Of a stretch of DNA of 64,000 bases, positions 54,771 to 63,900 are shown piece after piece. This DNA is from Burkholderia anthina. GTDB lineage: Bacteria > Pseudomonadota > Gammaproteobacteria > Burkholderiales > Burkholderiaceae. Within the stretch, counting starts at the first letter, position 1, and every line of letters starts with the position of its first letter. The translations under genes and the position numbers were made by a program. The stretch lies in contig NZ_CABVLY010000022.1 in the NCBI RefSeq assembly GCF_902498995.1, positions 82,961 through 146,960 of the forward strand, given 5' to 3'. The notes beneath the pieces were generated by a model. That model saw nothing but the letters and a program-made list of their open reading frames with translations, ran no database searches and was not told where the DNA came from.

Positions 54771-56273
54771 TTATGCGGCGCGGGTCGGTACGTCAATCCA
54801 GATGGTCTTGATCTCGGTGTACTGGTCATGCGCCCAGATCGACTTGTCGCGGCCGCCGAACCCGGAGGCCTTGTAGCCGCCGAACGGGGTCGTGATGTCG
54901 CCTTCGCCGAAACAGTTGACCGTCACCACACCGGCCTGGATCGAACGCGACAGATGAATCGCGTCGTTCAGGTTGCTGGTGTAGACCGACGCCGCGAGCC
55001 CGTACACCGAATCGTTCGCGAGCGCGATCGCCTCGTCGGTGTCCGTGAAGGTCGTGACGGCCAGCACGGGCCCGAACACTTCTTCCTGGAACAGCGCGTG
55101 GTCCGGACGCACGCCGTCGACCACGGTCGGCTCGACGAAGATGCCGTTCGCGGTCGACCCGCCGAACACCACGTCGAGCTTGTCCGTGCCGATCTGGTCG
55201 AGATACGAGCGAACCTTGTCGAAGTGCGCCTTGCTGATCAGCGAACCGATGCGATGCTCGGGGTCGAGCGGGTCGCCCATCTTCCATTCGCGCATCTGCA
55301 CGCCGATGCGTTCGAGCAGCGCCGGCTTGATGTCCGCGTGCACGATCAGGCGCGACGACGCCGAGCAGTTCTCGCCCATGTTCCAGAACGCGCCGTTCAC
55401 CACGTGCTGCGCGACCGCGTCGAGGTCGGCCACGTCGCGCATCACCACGGCCGGATTCTTGCCGCCGCATTCGAGCACGATGCGCTTCAGGTTCGATTCC
55501 GCCGCGTAGTGCAGGAAGCGGCGGCCGGTGGCGGTCGAGCCGGTGAAGCTGACCATCGCGACGTCCGGATGGCGGCCCAGCGGCTCGCCGACTTCCTTGC
55601 CGCCGCCCGGCAGCACGTTGAACACGCCGGCCGGCACGCCGGCCTCATGCGCGAGTTCCGCCACGCGCAGCGCGGTCAACGTGGTTTCCATCGCCGGCTT
55701 GACGACGATCGAGCAGCCGGCCGCGAGCGACGGGCCGATCTTCCACGCCAGCATCAGCAGCGGGAAGTTCCACGGCAGCACCAGGCCGACCACGCCGATC
55801 GGCTCGCGCACCACCAGCGCCAGCGCGTTCGAGCCGACCGGCGCGGTGTTGTCGTAGACCTTGTCGATCAGTTCGGCGTGCCACCGGATCGTGTGGATCG
55901 TTTCGGGCACGTCGATGTTCTGGCATTCGCGGATCGGCTTGCCGCTGTCGAGGCTTTCCATCGTCGCCAGTTCGTGCGCGTGCTGTTCGAGCAGATCGGC
56001 GAACCGGAGCAGGATCGACTTGCGCCGCGACGGCGGCAGTTGCCGCCAGCGGCCGTCGGCGAAGGCCGCCCTGGCGCGCGCGACCGCGTCGTCCACGTCG
56101 GTGGCGTCGCACGCCGCGACGTGCGCGAGCACCTGATCGGTGGCCGGGTTGAGCGTCGCGAACGTGTTGCCCGAGTTGGCGGGGCGAAACGCCCCGTCGA
56201 CGAAGGCTTGCGTCGGCAGCGTCAGCCCGGCCGCGATGGCCGCGTATTGCGATGCGCTGAGCAGTTCCGCCAT
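54771..56273 (-). CDS. aldehyde dehydrogenase (PuuC/AldB-like)
   Basis: A 500-residue NAD(P)-dependent aldehyde dehydrogenase. It has VLPWNFPLLMLAWKIGPSLAAG near 165, FTGSTATGRRF near 243, general base Glu268 in VLECGGKNP and nucleophile Cys303 in MGENCSASSRL. Best style match is the gamma-glutamyl-aminobutyraldehyde/aminoaldehyde group. The MAELL start overlaps the DHDPS-family stop by one base. It probably oxidises an aldehyde made by the FAD oxidoreductase or the DHDPS-family lyase of the island. Confidence 0.87.
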   Translation of the reverse strand: MAELLSASQYAAIAAGLTLPTQAFVDGAFRPANSGNTFATLNPATDQVLAHVAACDATDVDDAVARARAAFADGRWRQLPPSRRKSILLRFADLLEQHAHELATMESLDSGKPIRECQNIDVPETIHTIRWHAELIDKVYDNTAPVGSNALALVVREPIGVVGLVLPWNFPLLMLAWKIGPSLAAGCSIVVKPAMETTLTALRVAELAHEAGVPAGVFNVLPGGGKEVGEPLGRHPDVAMVSFTGSTATGRRFLHYAAESNLKRIVLECGGKNPAVVMRDVADLDAVAQHVVNGAFWNMGENCSASSRLIVHADIKPALLERIGVQMREWKMGDPLDPEHRIGSLISKAHFDKVRSYLDQIGTDKLDVVFGGSTANGIFVEPTVVDGVRPDHALFQEEVFGPVLAVTTFTDTDEAIALANDSVYGLAASVYTSNLNDAIHLSRSIQAGVVTVNCFGEGDITTPFGGYKASGFGGRDKSIWAHDQYTEIKTIWIDVPTRAA

Positions 56274-57184
56274 CAGGCCTGGCCCCCGACGACCGCCGCG
56301 ATCTCGCGCTTCACGTCGGCGACGATCTGCTTGAGCGCTGCCTTGTTCGCTTCGTCGAGCGGCTGCAGCGGTGCGCGCACGCCGCCGCTGCGCAGGCCGA
56401 CGAGTTCGCTGCCGTACTTGATCGACTGCACGAACTTGCCCGCGTCTTCGAGGAAGTCCATCAGCGGCATCATCGCCGACATGATGCGGCGGCCCTTGCG
56501 GAAGTCGTTCTCGACCACGCAGGCCTGGTGCAGCGCGACGTGTTCGGCCGGCAGGAAGTTCGACCCCGCGCAGACCCAGCTGTTCGCGCCCCACGCGAAG
56601 AATTCGAGCGCCTGGTCGTCCCAGCCGCAGGACACGCTGATGTTCGGGAATTCGCGCGCCAGCATGTGGAGCTGGCCGGTGCTGCCCGAGCTTTCCTTGA
56701 TCGCGACGAAGTTCTTCGACGCGGCGGTGACGGTGCGGAAGAACGCGCGGCCCATCGACACGCCCATGCGCGCCGGGTAGTTGTAGAGGATCACCGGCAG
56801 ATCGGCGGCGCGGTCCACGGCGATCGCGTGGGCGGCGTTTTCCTGCTCCGTCGGCAGCGCGTACGGCGGCGAGCCGACCAGGATCGCATCGGCCTTGATC
56901 TCGCGGGCCGACTTCGCGTATTCGATCGAGTCTTCCGTGCGGATCGCGCCGGTGCCGATCACGAGCGGCACGCGCGTGCCGATCACCTGCTTCGCGTACG
57001 CGCCGAGGTCGATGCGCTCCTGCATGGTGTGCGCGTAGTACTCGCCGGTCGAGCCGCCGATGATGATGCCGTGCACGCCCGCGCCGATCAGGTACTCGAG
57101 GACTTCGGCGAACGCCGCCTTGTCGATGCCGCCTTCGGCGGTCAGGGGCGTGATGGCCGGCGTGTAGATGCCGTTGAAATTCAT
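56273..57184 (-). CDS. dihydrodipicolinate synthase family aldolase/lyase
   Basis: A 303-residue class I aldolase of the DapA/NAL superfamily. It has GGSTGEYYAHT at 43-53, Tyr134 in ILYNYPARMG and the Schiff-base Lys163 in FVAIKESSG. The first residue of the usual TTGE pair is Ser here (STGE). With a catabolic context (FAD oxidase, aldehyde dehydrogenase, transporter) it is more likely a catabolic aldolase or keto-acid dehydratase than a lysine-biosynthesis enzyme. Substrate unknown. Confidence 0.85.
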   Translation of the reverse strand: MNFNGIYTPAITPLTAEGGIDKAAFAEVLEYLIGAGVHGIIIGGSTGEYYAHTMQERIDLGAYAKQVIGTRVPLVIGTGAIRTEDSIEYAKSAREIKADAILVGSPPYALPTEQENAAHAIAVDRAADLPVILYNYPARMGVSMGRAFFRTVTAASKNFVAIKESSGSTGQLHMLAREFPNISVSCGWDDQALEFFAWGANSWVCAGSNFLPAEHVALHQACVVENDFRKGRRIMSAMMPLMDFLEDAGKFVQSIKYGSELVGLRSGGVRAPLQPLDEANKAALKQIVADVKREIAAVVGGQA

Positions 57185-57266
57185 GATTTGCTCCCGCTGA
57201 AATGAAAGTAAGGATTGCGTTGGAAATGCCGCCGCCGCGACGGCCGCGGCGTGCGTGTCATGCGTA

Positions 57267-58598
57267 TCAGTGACCGAGCGAAGCGGCTTCCTGAAGCGAC
57301 AGCGAAGCCGTCTCGGGGGCGAGTGCGATCGACGCCACCAGGCCGACGATCGACACGGCCGCCGCCGCGTACATCGTGTTGCCGATGCCGACGCTCTGCA
57401 GTGCGATCGGTACCAGCCAGGTGCCGACCGCCGCGCCGATGCGCGACAGCGATGCGCCCATGCCGACCGCGAACGCGCGGATGTCGGTCGGGAAGATTTC
57501 GTTCGGATAGACGAGCTGCAGCACCTGGGCGCCGCCGATCAGCAGCGCATACGCGCCGAACAGCACCAGGATCAGCATCGCCGAGCTTTCCGCGCACGCG
57601 CCCAGCGCCAGCAGCGCGAGCGCCGACCACAGGAAGCTGTGGATCACCAGCGCGCGGCGGCCGAGCGTATTGATGATGCGCGTGGCGATCGCGCAGCCGA
57701 CCACGAACAGCAGCGTGATGGCCACCGAGCCGTACGCTTCCCAGTCGCCTTCGAGGCGCAGCGCCTGCAGCACGCGCGGCGCGAACGAATAGACCGCGAA
57801 CACCGGAATCACCGAGCAGGTCCAGAACAGCACCACGAACAGCATGCGTTTGCCGTAGCCCGAGTGCAGCAGCGCGCCGAGCGACACCTTGCGGTCGACC
57901 GGTTCTTCCGGCAGGTTGCGGATCGAGAACGACGGCCCGTACACCTTGCGGATCACCGCGTCGGCCTCCGCCTTGCGGCCCTTGTTGAGCAGCCAGCGCG
58001 GCGATTCCGGCGTGCCGATGCGCACCAGGAACAGCGCGACGCCGATCACGGCCGGGCTCGCCAGCACCCAGCGCCATGCGTCGGGGCCGCCTTTCGCGAG
58101 CAGGATGTTGCCGACGATGTACGCGAGCGCCGCGCCGAAGAACCAGATGATGGTCAGCATCGCGAGACGCGGGCCGCGATACTTGCGCGGCATGAACTCG
58201 GTCAGCAGCGAGCCGGCGACCGGATATTCGATGCCGACGCCGATGCCGGTGATGAAGCGCAGCACGAACAGCGCCTCGCCCGACTGCACCCAGAACTGCG
58301 CGATCGAGCAGACGATGAACAGCACCGGGCCGAAGAAGTACGGCCGGCGGCGTCCCATCCGGTCGGTCAGCCAGCCGCCGAGGAAGCCGCCGACGAAAAT
58401 GCCGAGCAGCGCCGAGGCGGCGACCATGCCTTCCCAGAAGCTGGTCAGGTGCAGCGCGGCCGAGAATTGCACCATGGCCACGCCGATGATGCTGAGCACG
58501 TAGCCGTCCATGAGCCAGCCGCCGCCCGATCGCACGGTGAGCAACTGGTGAAATCCGTTGAGGGGTACGTCTTCGATGGATACCGTCGTTTTTGCCAT
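57267..58598 (-). CDS. MFS transporter, sugar/aromatic-acid porter-like
   Basis: A 443-residue 12-helix major facilitator protein. It has motif A in GGWLTDRMGRRRPYF near 100, the long loop with FMPRKYRGPRLAML near 155, PESPRWLLNKGRKAEAD near 205 and NEIFPTDIRAFAVGMGASLSRIGA near 380. PESPRWLL and the NEIFPTDIR segments place it in the Sugar_tr (SV2/organic-ion) group that imports acids, ammonium compounds or sugars. It is next to the FAD oxidoreductase gene, so probably imports the island's substrate. Confidence 0.86.
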   Translation of the reverse strand: MAKTTVSIEDVPLNGFHQLLTVRSGGGWLMDGYVLSIIGVAMVQFSAALHLTSFWEGMVAASALLGIFVGGFLGGWLTDRMGRRRPYFFGPVLFIVCSIAQFWVQSGEALFVLRFITGIGVGIEYPVAGSLLTEFMPRKYRGPRLAMLTIIWFFGAALAYIVGNILLAKGGPDAWRWVLASPAVIGVALFLVRIGTPESPRWLLNKGRKAEADAVIRKVYGPSFSIRNLPEEPVDRKVSLGALLHSGYGKRMLFVVLFWTCSVIPVFAVYSFAPRVLQALRLEGDWEAYGSVAITLLFVVGCAIATRIINTLGRRALVIHSFLWSALALLALGACAESSAMLILVLFGAYALLIGGAQVLQLVYPNEIFPTDIRAFAVGMGASLSRIGAAVGTWLVPIALQSVGIGNTMYAAAAVSIVGLVASIALAPETASLSLQEAASLGH

Positions 58599-58719
58599 TC
58601 GCTGTTGTCTCCTGCCTGATGTCCTGATGAGTGGGCGCGATCTCCGCGCGCGCGCCGTGCGGCGGCGGCCCGATCGCTGAAGCCCGGATTCGATGGTGTC
58701 GTCGTGCGGCGCGGCCCGT

Positions 58720-60099
58720 TCAGCTCTCCAGGCCGGCCTTGCGCTGGCCCCACCAGAGCGCGGCGTTCACGCCGGCCGACAGGAACGGCTCGGGCGGCGT
58801 GCGGTTCGGGCCCGACGTCGCGAGCAGGAAGTCGGTCAGCGTGTCGCGCTTGCCGGCCAGCCAGTCGGCGAGCAGCGTGCCGGTCACGGTGCCGCGCGTG
58901 ATGCCGAGGCCGTTGCAGCAGAGCGCGCCATAGACGTTCGGCGCGAGCTGCCCGAAGAAGCCCTTGTGGTTCTGCGACAGCGCGAGCGAGCCGCTCCACG
59001 TGTAGTCGAACCCGACGTCCGGCAGCATCGGGAAGCGGCGTTCGAACGAGAGCCGGTGGCGCGCCAGCGCGCGTTCGCGATGGCGATCGTTCGGGCGGCC
59101 GTTCGGATTGAAGCTGAAGCTGTTGCGGATCAGGATGCGGTTGTCGTGCGTGCGCCGCACCGTGCTGCCGAACGGGTCGGCCGGAATCACGCCCCAGAAC
59201 GGCTGGCCGCCCAGTCGCGCTTGCTCGGCGCCGGTCAGCGGCCGCGTGAGGCTGGCGTACAGGAACACCGGCAACATGGTGCGCGCGAGGAAACCGAAGC
59301 GCATGCCGAACGCGTTGTTCGCCAGCACCAGCTTGTCGACGGTGATGCGGCCGCGGGCATGCGCGAGCACGATCCTGTCGCCGTATTCGACGTCGGTGAT
59401 CGCGGTGTGCTCGTAGAGCGTCACGTTCGACGGCAGGCTGTCGGCCAGGCCCTTCACGAGCGCCGACGGCTGCAGCAGCATCGTGCCGGGCGTGAAGAGG
59501 CCCTTGCGGTAGAAGCCGGTGCCGATATGCGACGGCAGGTCCTTGCCTTCGATCACTTCGTACGGCTGGCCGAGCTTGTCGAGGCCGCGCCGGTACGCGT
59601 CGAGCACCGCGATGCCGCGCGGCTCGACCGCCGCCTGGTACTTGCCGGATGCGCGCAGGTGACAGTCGATGCCGTGTTCGTCGACCAGCGCGCGCAGGAC
59701 CGACTGGCCGAGCAGGTTCAACTGCAGGGTCATCTTCGCGGTATCGATGTCGCCGATGTAGTCGTCCGCGCCGATGTCGTGCGGCAGGTCGATCGCGAAA
59801 CCCGCATTGCGCCCGGACGTGCCGAAGCCGACGTCCTGCGCGTCGACCAGGACGACTTCGTCGTCCGGGAAGTTCAGCGCGAGCTGACGCGCCGCGGCGA
59901 GCCCGGTGAAGCCGGCGCCGATCACGCCCCAGCGCGCCTTCGTCGTGCCCGTGTGCGACGGCCGCGACACGCGCGGCGCGCTCGTGTGATACCAGCCGCA
60001 CGCCTGGTCGTCGGCCGGCAGCGCACCGACCCTGACCTTGCGCGCATCGCGCTGCGGCTGCGCAACCTCTTCTACCGTCGGCGAAGTCACCCTAAGCAT
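58720..60099 (-). CDS. FAD-dependent oxidoreductase (DadA/PuuB-like)
   Basis: A 459-residue protein of the DAO family. The FAD site is RWGVIGAGFTGLAAARQLAL near 55 followed by FGTSGRNAGFAIDLP near 90. It shares VDKLVLANNAFG and the C-terminal CCNGLGITRGTVTGTLLAD with gamma-glutamylputrescine/amine oxidases (PuuB/OrdL). It oxidises an amine or amino acid to an aldehyde or imine, releasing H2O2 or passing electrons on. ATG 60099 gives an N-terminus MLRVTSPTVEE; an ATG at 60156 is possible. First gene of the leftward island, divergent from the GntR regulator. Confidence 0.85.
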   Translation of the reverse strand: MLRVTSPTVEEVAQPQRDARKVRVGALPADDQACGWYHTSAPRVSRPSHTGTTKARWGVIGAGFTGLAAARQLALNFPDDEVVLVDAQDVGFGTSGRNAGFAIDLPHDIGADDYIGDIDTAKMTLQLNLLGQSVLRALVDEHGIDCHLRASGKYQAAVEPRGIAVLDAYRRGLDKLGQPYEVIEGKDLPSHIGTGFYRKGLFTPGTMLLQPSALVKGLADSLPSNVTLYEHTAITDVEYGDRIVLAHARGRITVDKLVLANNAFGMRFGFLARTMLPVFLYASLTRPLTGAEQARLGGQPFWGVIPADPFGSTVRRTHDNRILIRNSFSFNPNGRPNDRHRERALARHRLSFERRFPMLPDVGFDYTWSGSLALSQNHKGFFGQLAPNVYGALCCNGLGITRGTVTGTLLADWLAGKRDTLTDFLLATSGPNRTPPEPFLSAGVNAALWWGQRKAGLES

Positions 60100-60579
60100 T
60101 CTTCTGAATCCAGTGTCTCGTTGATTGAAATGACATGGGCGTGCGAGGGCGCCCATGTCCTGATTCGCGATGTCAGCCGCTGGCTGTGCGGGTGATCCGG
60201 GCCGGCGGCGCCGGTCCCTGGATCACTCTTGCCTGGCTCCCCGGATCGGCTCGATCGACGCCGCGAGGCACTCGAAACACCGCTCCGGAAAGAAAATATT
60301 TTGTCGTGCGTCCAATAAACTATAGTTAGTAGACAGACTATATTCTAACAATCGTATCGCGGGAATCGAGGGTTAACCCTCGACGAATGCGGCGGTTCGA
60401 CGGGCGATGGAGGAGACGGCGGATGGCGCGGGCGGTTGCATGCCGCGTTGCGCGGCCGTCGAGGCGGGACAGGGCGCCGGCCGCGCACGCAGCGCGCGCA
60501 GCCGGCGGGGCAAGGGGCGGCGCTAGCCATGGCCCCGGGCGGGGCCGTATAGTACGCGCTTCACATTGACGAGAGCGTT
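60100..60579. other. 480-bp divergent control region, island / GntR
   Basis: A strikingly AT-rich patch (60290-60360) stands out in GC-rich DNA and contains nested inverted repeats, listed separately. It probably holds both promoters and the operator. The remainder shows no gene; the right part is a GC-rich leader for the regulator. Confidence 0.65.
60318..60342. promoter_or_regulatory. candidate GntR operator
   Basis: AACTATAGTT (60318-60327) is a perfect 10-base palindrome. In addition TATAGT (60321-60326) and ACTATA (60337-60342) form an inverted repeat with 10 bases between. ACTATA also occurs directly repeated 18 bases apart. This is the only such cluster in the divergent region. Confidence 0.5.
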
Positions 60580-61335
60580 ATGAAAGGAACGGGTGGGGAT
60601 TCGGCACCGGCGGATGTGGCGCAAACGGTCGATCGCAAGTCGGCGTTGGGCGAGGCGCTGCGGCGCCGGATCGTGAACATGGAGCTGGCGCCGGGCGCGT
60701 TGATCGACGAAGCCGCGCTGGCCGACGAGTTCGGCATGTCGCGCCCGCCGATCCGCGAGCTGATCCGGCAGATGGCGGCGGAAGGCTATGTCGAGCTCGA
60801 GACGAATCGCGCGCCGCGCGTGTCGTCGATGAATTTCCAGTCGCTGCGCAGCTTTTTCATCGCCGCGCCGCTGATCTACATAGCGACCACCCAGCTCGCG
60901 GCCCTCAATGCCACGCCCGACGACATCGCGCGGCTGCGCGCGATCCAGGCGAATTTCCGCGCGGCGATCGCCAGCGGCAATGTCGCCAACCGCGTGATCT
61001 ACAACGACGAATTCCACCTCGAGATCGGCCGGATCGCGCAGAACGATTATCTGATGCCGAGCCTGCGCCGCCTGCTGATCGATCACGCGCGGCTCGGGAA
61101 GATGTTCTACCGCTATCCGACGACGGACACGATGCAGCACACGCTCGAAAGCGCCGTCGTCCAGCACGACCAGATCATCGACGCGCTCGAGCGGCAGGAT
61201 GCCGACGGAGCCGGTCAACTGGTGCGCGATCACTTCGAATTGTCGCGCAGGCGGATGACCGAATATGCCGCGCCGCAGGGGATGGCCGTGTCGGTGAACC
61301 TCGGCGATCCGGTGCTGGCGCAGGACAAGCGATAG
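60580..61335 (+). CDS. GntR-family regulator (FadR subgroup, FCD domain)
   Basis: A 251-residue regulator. The winged-helix N-domain (about 18-80) reads ALGEALRRRIVNMELAPGALIDEAALADEFGMSRPPIRELIRQMAAEGYVELETN. The helical FCD ligand domain (about 90-230) includes NDEFHLEIGRIAQNDYL and HTLESAVVQHDQIIDALERQDA, with His residues that commonly bind a metal. It is divergent from the FAD-oxidoreductase island and probably represses it until a substrate or product binds. Confidence 0.88.
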   Translation: MKGTGGDSAPADVAQTVDRKSALGEALRRRIVNMELAPGALIDEAALADEFGMSRPPIRELIRQMAAEGYVELETNRAPRVSSMNFQSLRSFFIAAPLIYIATTQLAALNATPDDIARLRAIQANFRAAIASGNVANRVIYNDEFHLEIGRIAQNDYLMPSLRRLLIDHARLGKMFYRYPTTDTMQHTLESAVVQHDQIIDALERQDADGAGQLVRDHFELSRRRMTEYAAPQGMAVSVNLGDPVLAQDKR

Positions 61336-62075
61336 CGGCAGGGTTGGCGATTGCGGGCGCGCGCGAATCGGCCGGTTGGCCGGCGCGCGGACTTGCGCGG
61401 GTCGCCGGCGGCCGGCCTTGCAACGCGGCCGGATTCATCGGCGCTTGCCGCGGGCGTGAGGCGCTGCGGCCTTTCGGTGCCGTACGGTCGGCATTTCCCC
61501 GGATGTTTGCGGCGGCGCGCGAGCCAGCGCTGCTGCCGTCGCGCGTGGCTGCCTGTCGGCTAGCGGGTCGCCGCATGCCCCGATCGACCGGGGCGCAAGC
61601 CCGCGTGCTGCCCGCTGATCCTCGAACCGCAGCCCACGATTTCAACTGCGATCCGCTGCCGGATTTTCATCCCGAAGACGTCACGGCGTGCCAGGATCCT
61701 CCCATAACCGGGCGCCTTCGCACACTCCCATGGCCGGCTTCCTTGGGCGATTCCCATAACCGGATCCCTGTCGCCGGCCACCGCCGATCGCCGCCTGGCG
61801 CGCACGAACTGCCGTTTCGACCCCGCCGCCGGGCACGCCGCTTGCGCGCGCCGTTTTCCCCGAAACCGGTGCCGCCAAAACCCGCATCCGGCCGATCCTT
61901 GCCCCCGCCGCCTGCGCATCGCGTGGCCGGTTTTGTCACCATGTGGGCCGGATATGACAATGGGAAACGGCCGGTGCGGCATTACGATGGGTCACGACGT
62001 CGCCTGGAGCTGGCCGGTTTTGCCGTAGCGGGCTCAGTGGCGCACCCTCTTCACTGCCTGATTGGAACATCGACC
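61336..62075. other. 740-bp intergenic stretch with 26-bp-spaced boxes
   Basis: The largest gene-free gap in the window. It contains three 12-base boxes at exact 26-base intervals (61700-61763) and several GGCCGG copies before the acyl-CoA dehydrogenase. The frame leading into the dehydrogenase is open through much of it but shows no protein similarity. Confidence 0.6.
61700..61763. repeat. three 12-bp boxes at exactly 26-bp spacing
   Basis: TCCCATAACCGG starts at 61700 and 61752, and TCCCATGGCCGG at 61726. The DNA between the boxes is not conserved, so the boxes rather than the 26-base unit look selected. They lie about 310-375 bases upstream of the acyl-CoA dehydrogenase gene and could be regulator sites. 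Confidence 0.6.
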
Positions 62076-63866
62076 ATGAGCTATAACGCCCCCGTCAAGG
62101 ACATGCTGTTCGTGCTGAAGGAACTCGCGGGCATCGACACCGTTGCGCAGCTGCCGGGCTTCGAGGAAGCTGGTTACGACACGGCGCAGGCCGTGCTCGA
62201 CGAGTCCGCGAAATTCTGCGGCGAGGTGCTCGCGCCGCTGAACGTCGAAGGCGACCGCAATCCGAGCAACTGGAAGGACGGTGTCGTGACGGCGACGCCC
62301 GGCTTCGGCGCCGCGTTCCGCCAGTTCGTCGAGGGCGGCTGGCAAGGCCTGCAGCATCCGGCCGAATACGACGGCCAGGGTCTGCCGAAGCTGATCGCGA
62401 CGCCGTGCATCGAGATGCTGAACGCATCGAACCTGTCGTTCGCACTGTGTCCGCTGCTGACCGACGGCGCGATCGAGGCGCTGCTGACGGCCGGCACCGA
62501 CGAGCAGAAGCAGCGTTACGTGCCGAAGCTGATCTCCGGCGAATGGACGGGCACGATGAACCTGACCGAGCCGCAGGCCGGCTCGGATCTCGCGCTGGTG
62601 CGTTCGCGTGCCGAGCCGCAGGGCGACGGCACGTACAAGGTGTTCGGCACCAAGATCTTCATCACGTGGGGCGAGCACGACATGGCGGACAACATCGTCC
62701 ACCTGGTGCTCGCGCGCACGCCGAGCGCGCCGGAAGGCGTGAAGGGCATTTCGCTGTTCATCGTGCCGAAGTTCCTGGTCAACGAAGACGGCTCGCTCGG
62801 CGCGCGCAACGACGTGCACTGCGTGTCGATCGAGCACAAGCTCGGGATCAAGGCGAGCCCGACGGCGGTGCTGCAATACGGCGACCACGGCGGCGCGATC
62901 GGCTACCTGGTCGGCGAAGAGAATCGCGGCCTCGAATACATGTTCATCATGATGAACGCGGCGCGCTTCGGCGTCGGGATGCAGGGCATCGGCGTGGCCG
63001 ACCGTGCATACCAGAAGGCCGCCGAATTCGCGAAGGAGCGCGTGCAGAGCCGCCCGGTCGACGGGTCGGCCAAGCAGTCGGTGACCATCATCCATCACCC
63101 GGACGTGCGCCGGATGCTCGGCACGATGCGCGCACTGACCGAAGGCGCGCGCGCGCTCGCCTACGTGGCCGCCGCGCACAGCGACATTGCCCACCGCCAT
63201 TCGGACGAGGCGACGCGGGCGCGTCATCAGGCAATCTACGAATATCTGGTGCCGGTCGTGAAGGGCTGGAGCACCGAGATGGTGAACGACGTGGCGAGCC
63301 TGGGCGTGCAGGTGCACGGCGGGATGGGCTTCATCGAGGAAACCGGCGCGGCGCAGTACTACCGCGATGCGCGGATCCTCGCGATCTACGAAGGCACGAC
63401 CGCGATCCAGGCGAACGACCTCGTCGGCCGCAAGACGCTGCGCGACGGCGGGGCGGTCGCCAACGCACTGATCGCCGAAATCGGCGAGACTGTCGCGGCG
63501 CTCGGCAAGCTGGACGGCGCAGCAGCTGCGTCGATGAAGGCGCAGCTCGAGCAGGGCGCGCGATCGCTGTCGTCGGTGGTGGATTACGTGCTGGCGAATG
63601 CGAAGCAGGATCCGAACGCGGTGTTCGCGGGCAGCGTGCCGTACCTGAAGCTCGCGGGCGTCGTGCTGTGCGGATGGCAGATGGCGCGCGCGCTGCTGGC
63701 GGCGCATGCGAACCGCGCGAGCGACACGGCGTTCTTCGATGCGAAGATCGCGATCGCGCAATGCTATGCGGAACACGTGCTCGTGCAGGCAGCTGGCCTG
63801 GAAGCGTCGATCGTCGGCGCGAAGGGCAACGAGAGCGTGCTCGCGTTGACGGAAGACCAGTTCTGA
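62076..63866 (+). CDS. acyl-CoA dehydrogenase (FadE5/AcdH-like)
   Basis: A 596-residue FAD-dependent acyl-CoA dehydrogenase with a C-terminal extension (about 470-596) typical of the large branch. Landmarks: N-domain VKDMLFVLKELAG, LTEPQAGSDLALVRSRAEP, TYKVFGTKIFITWGEHDMADNI, and the catalytic Glu in ARILAIYEGTTAIQANDLVGRK. It oxidises an acyl-CoA and hands electrons to ETF. ATG 62076 is preferred; the open frame upstream is not similar. ETF-ubiquinone oxidoreductase follows 34 bases later, which fits a shared route into the quinone pool. Confidence 0.92.
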   Translation: MSYNAPVKDMLFVLKELAGIDTVAQLPGFEEAGYDTAQAVLDESAKFCGEVLAPLNVEGDRNPSNWKDGVVTATPGFGAAFRQFVEGGWQGLQHPAEYDGQGLPKLIATPCIEMLNASNLSFALCPLLTDGAIEALLTAGTDEQKQRYVPKLISGEWTGTMNLTEPQAGSDLALVRSRAEPQGDGTYKVFGTKIFITWGEHDMADNIVHLVLARTPSAPEGVKGISLFIVPKFLVNEDGSLGARNDVHCVSIEHKLGIKASPTAVLQYGDHGGAIGYLVGEENRGLEYMFIMMNAARFGVGMQGIGVADRAYQKAAEFAKERVQSRPVDGSAKQSVTIIHHPDVRRMLGTMRALTEGARALAYVAAAHSDIAHRHSDEATRARHQAIYEYLVPVVKGWSTEMVNDVASLGVQVHGGMGFIEETGAAQYYRDARILAIYEGTTAIQANDLVGRKTLRDGGAVANALIAEIGETVAALGKLDGAAAASMKAQLEQGARSLSSVVDYVLANAKQDPNAVFAGSVPYLKLAGVVLCGWQMARALLAAHANRASDTAFFDAKIAIAQCYAEHVLVQAAGLEASIVGAKGNESVLALTEDQF

Positions 63867-63884
63867 CCGTAACGGTCGGGGCGC

Positions 63885-63893
63885 AGGAGGAGA
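63885..63893 (+). promoter_or_regulatory. ribosome-binding site deciding a TTG start
   Basis: AGGAGGAGA lies 7 bases upstream of a TTG at 63901 and supports it as the initiator of the last gene. Confidence 0.7.
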
Positions 63894-63900
63894 CAGGATT

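Noticed and set aside
61925..62022. Repeated GGCCGG(TTTTG) elements before the acyl-CoA dehydrogenase
   Set aside because: Irregular spacing and low complexity in GC-rich DNA; chance is a sufficient explanation.
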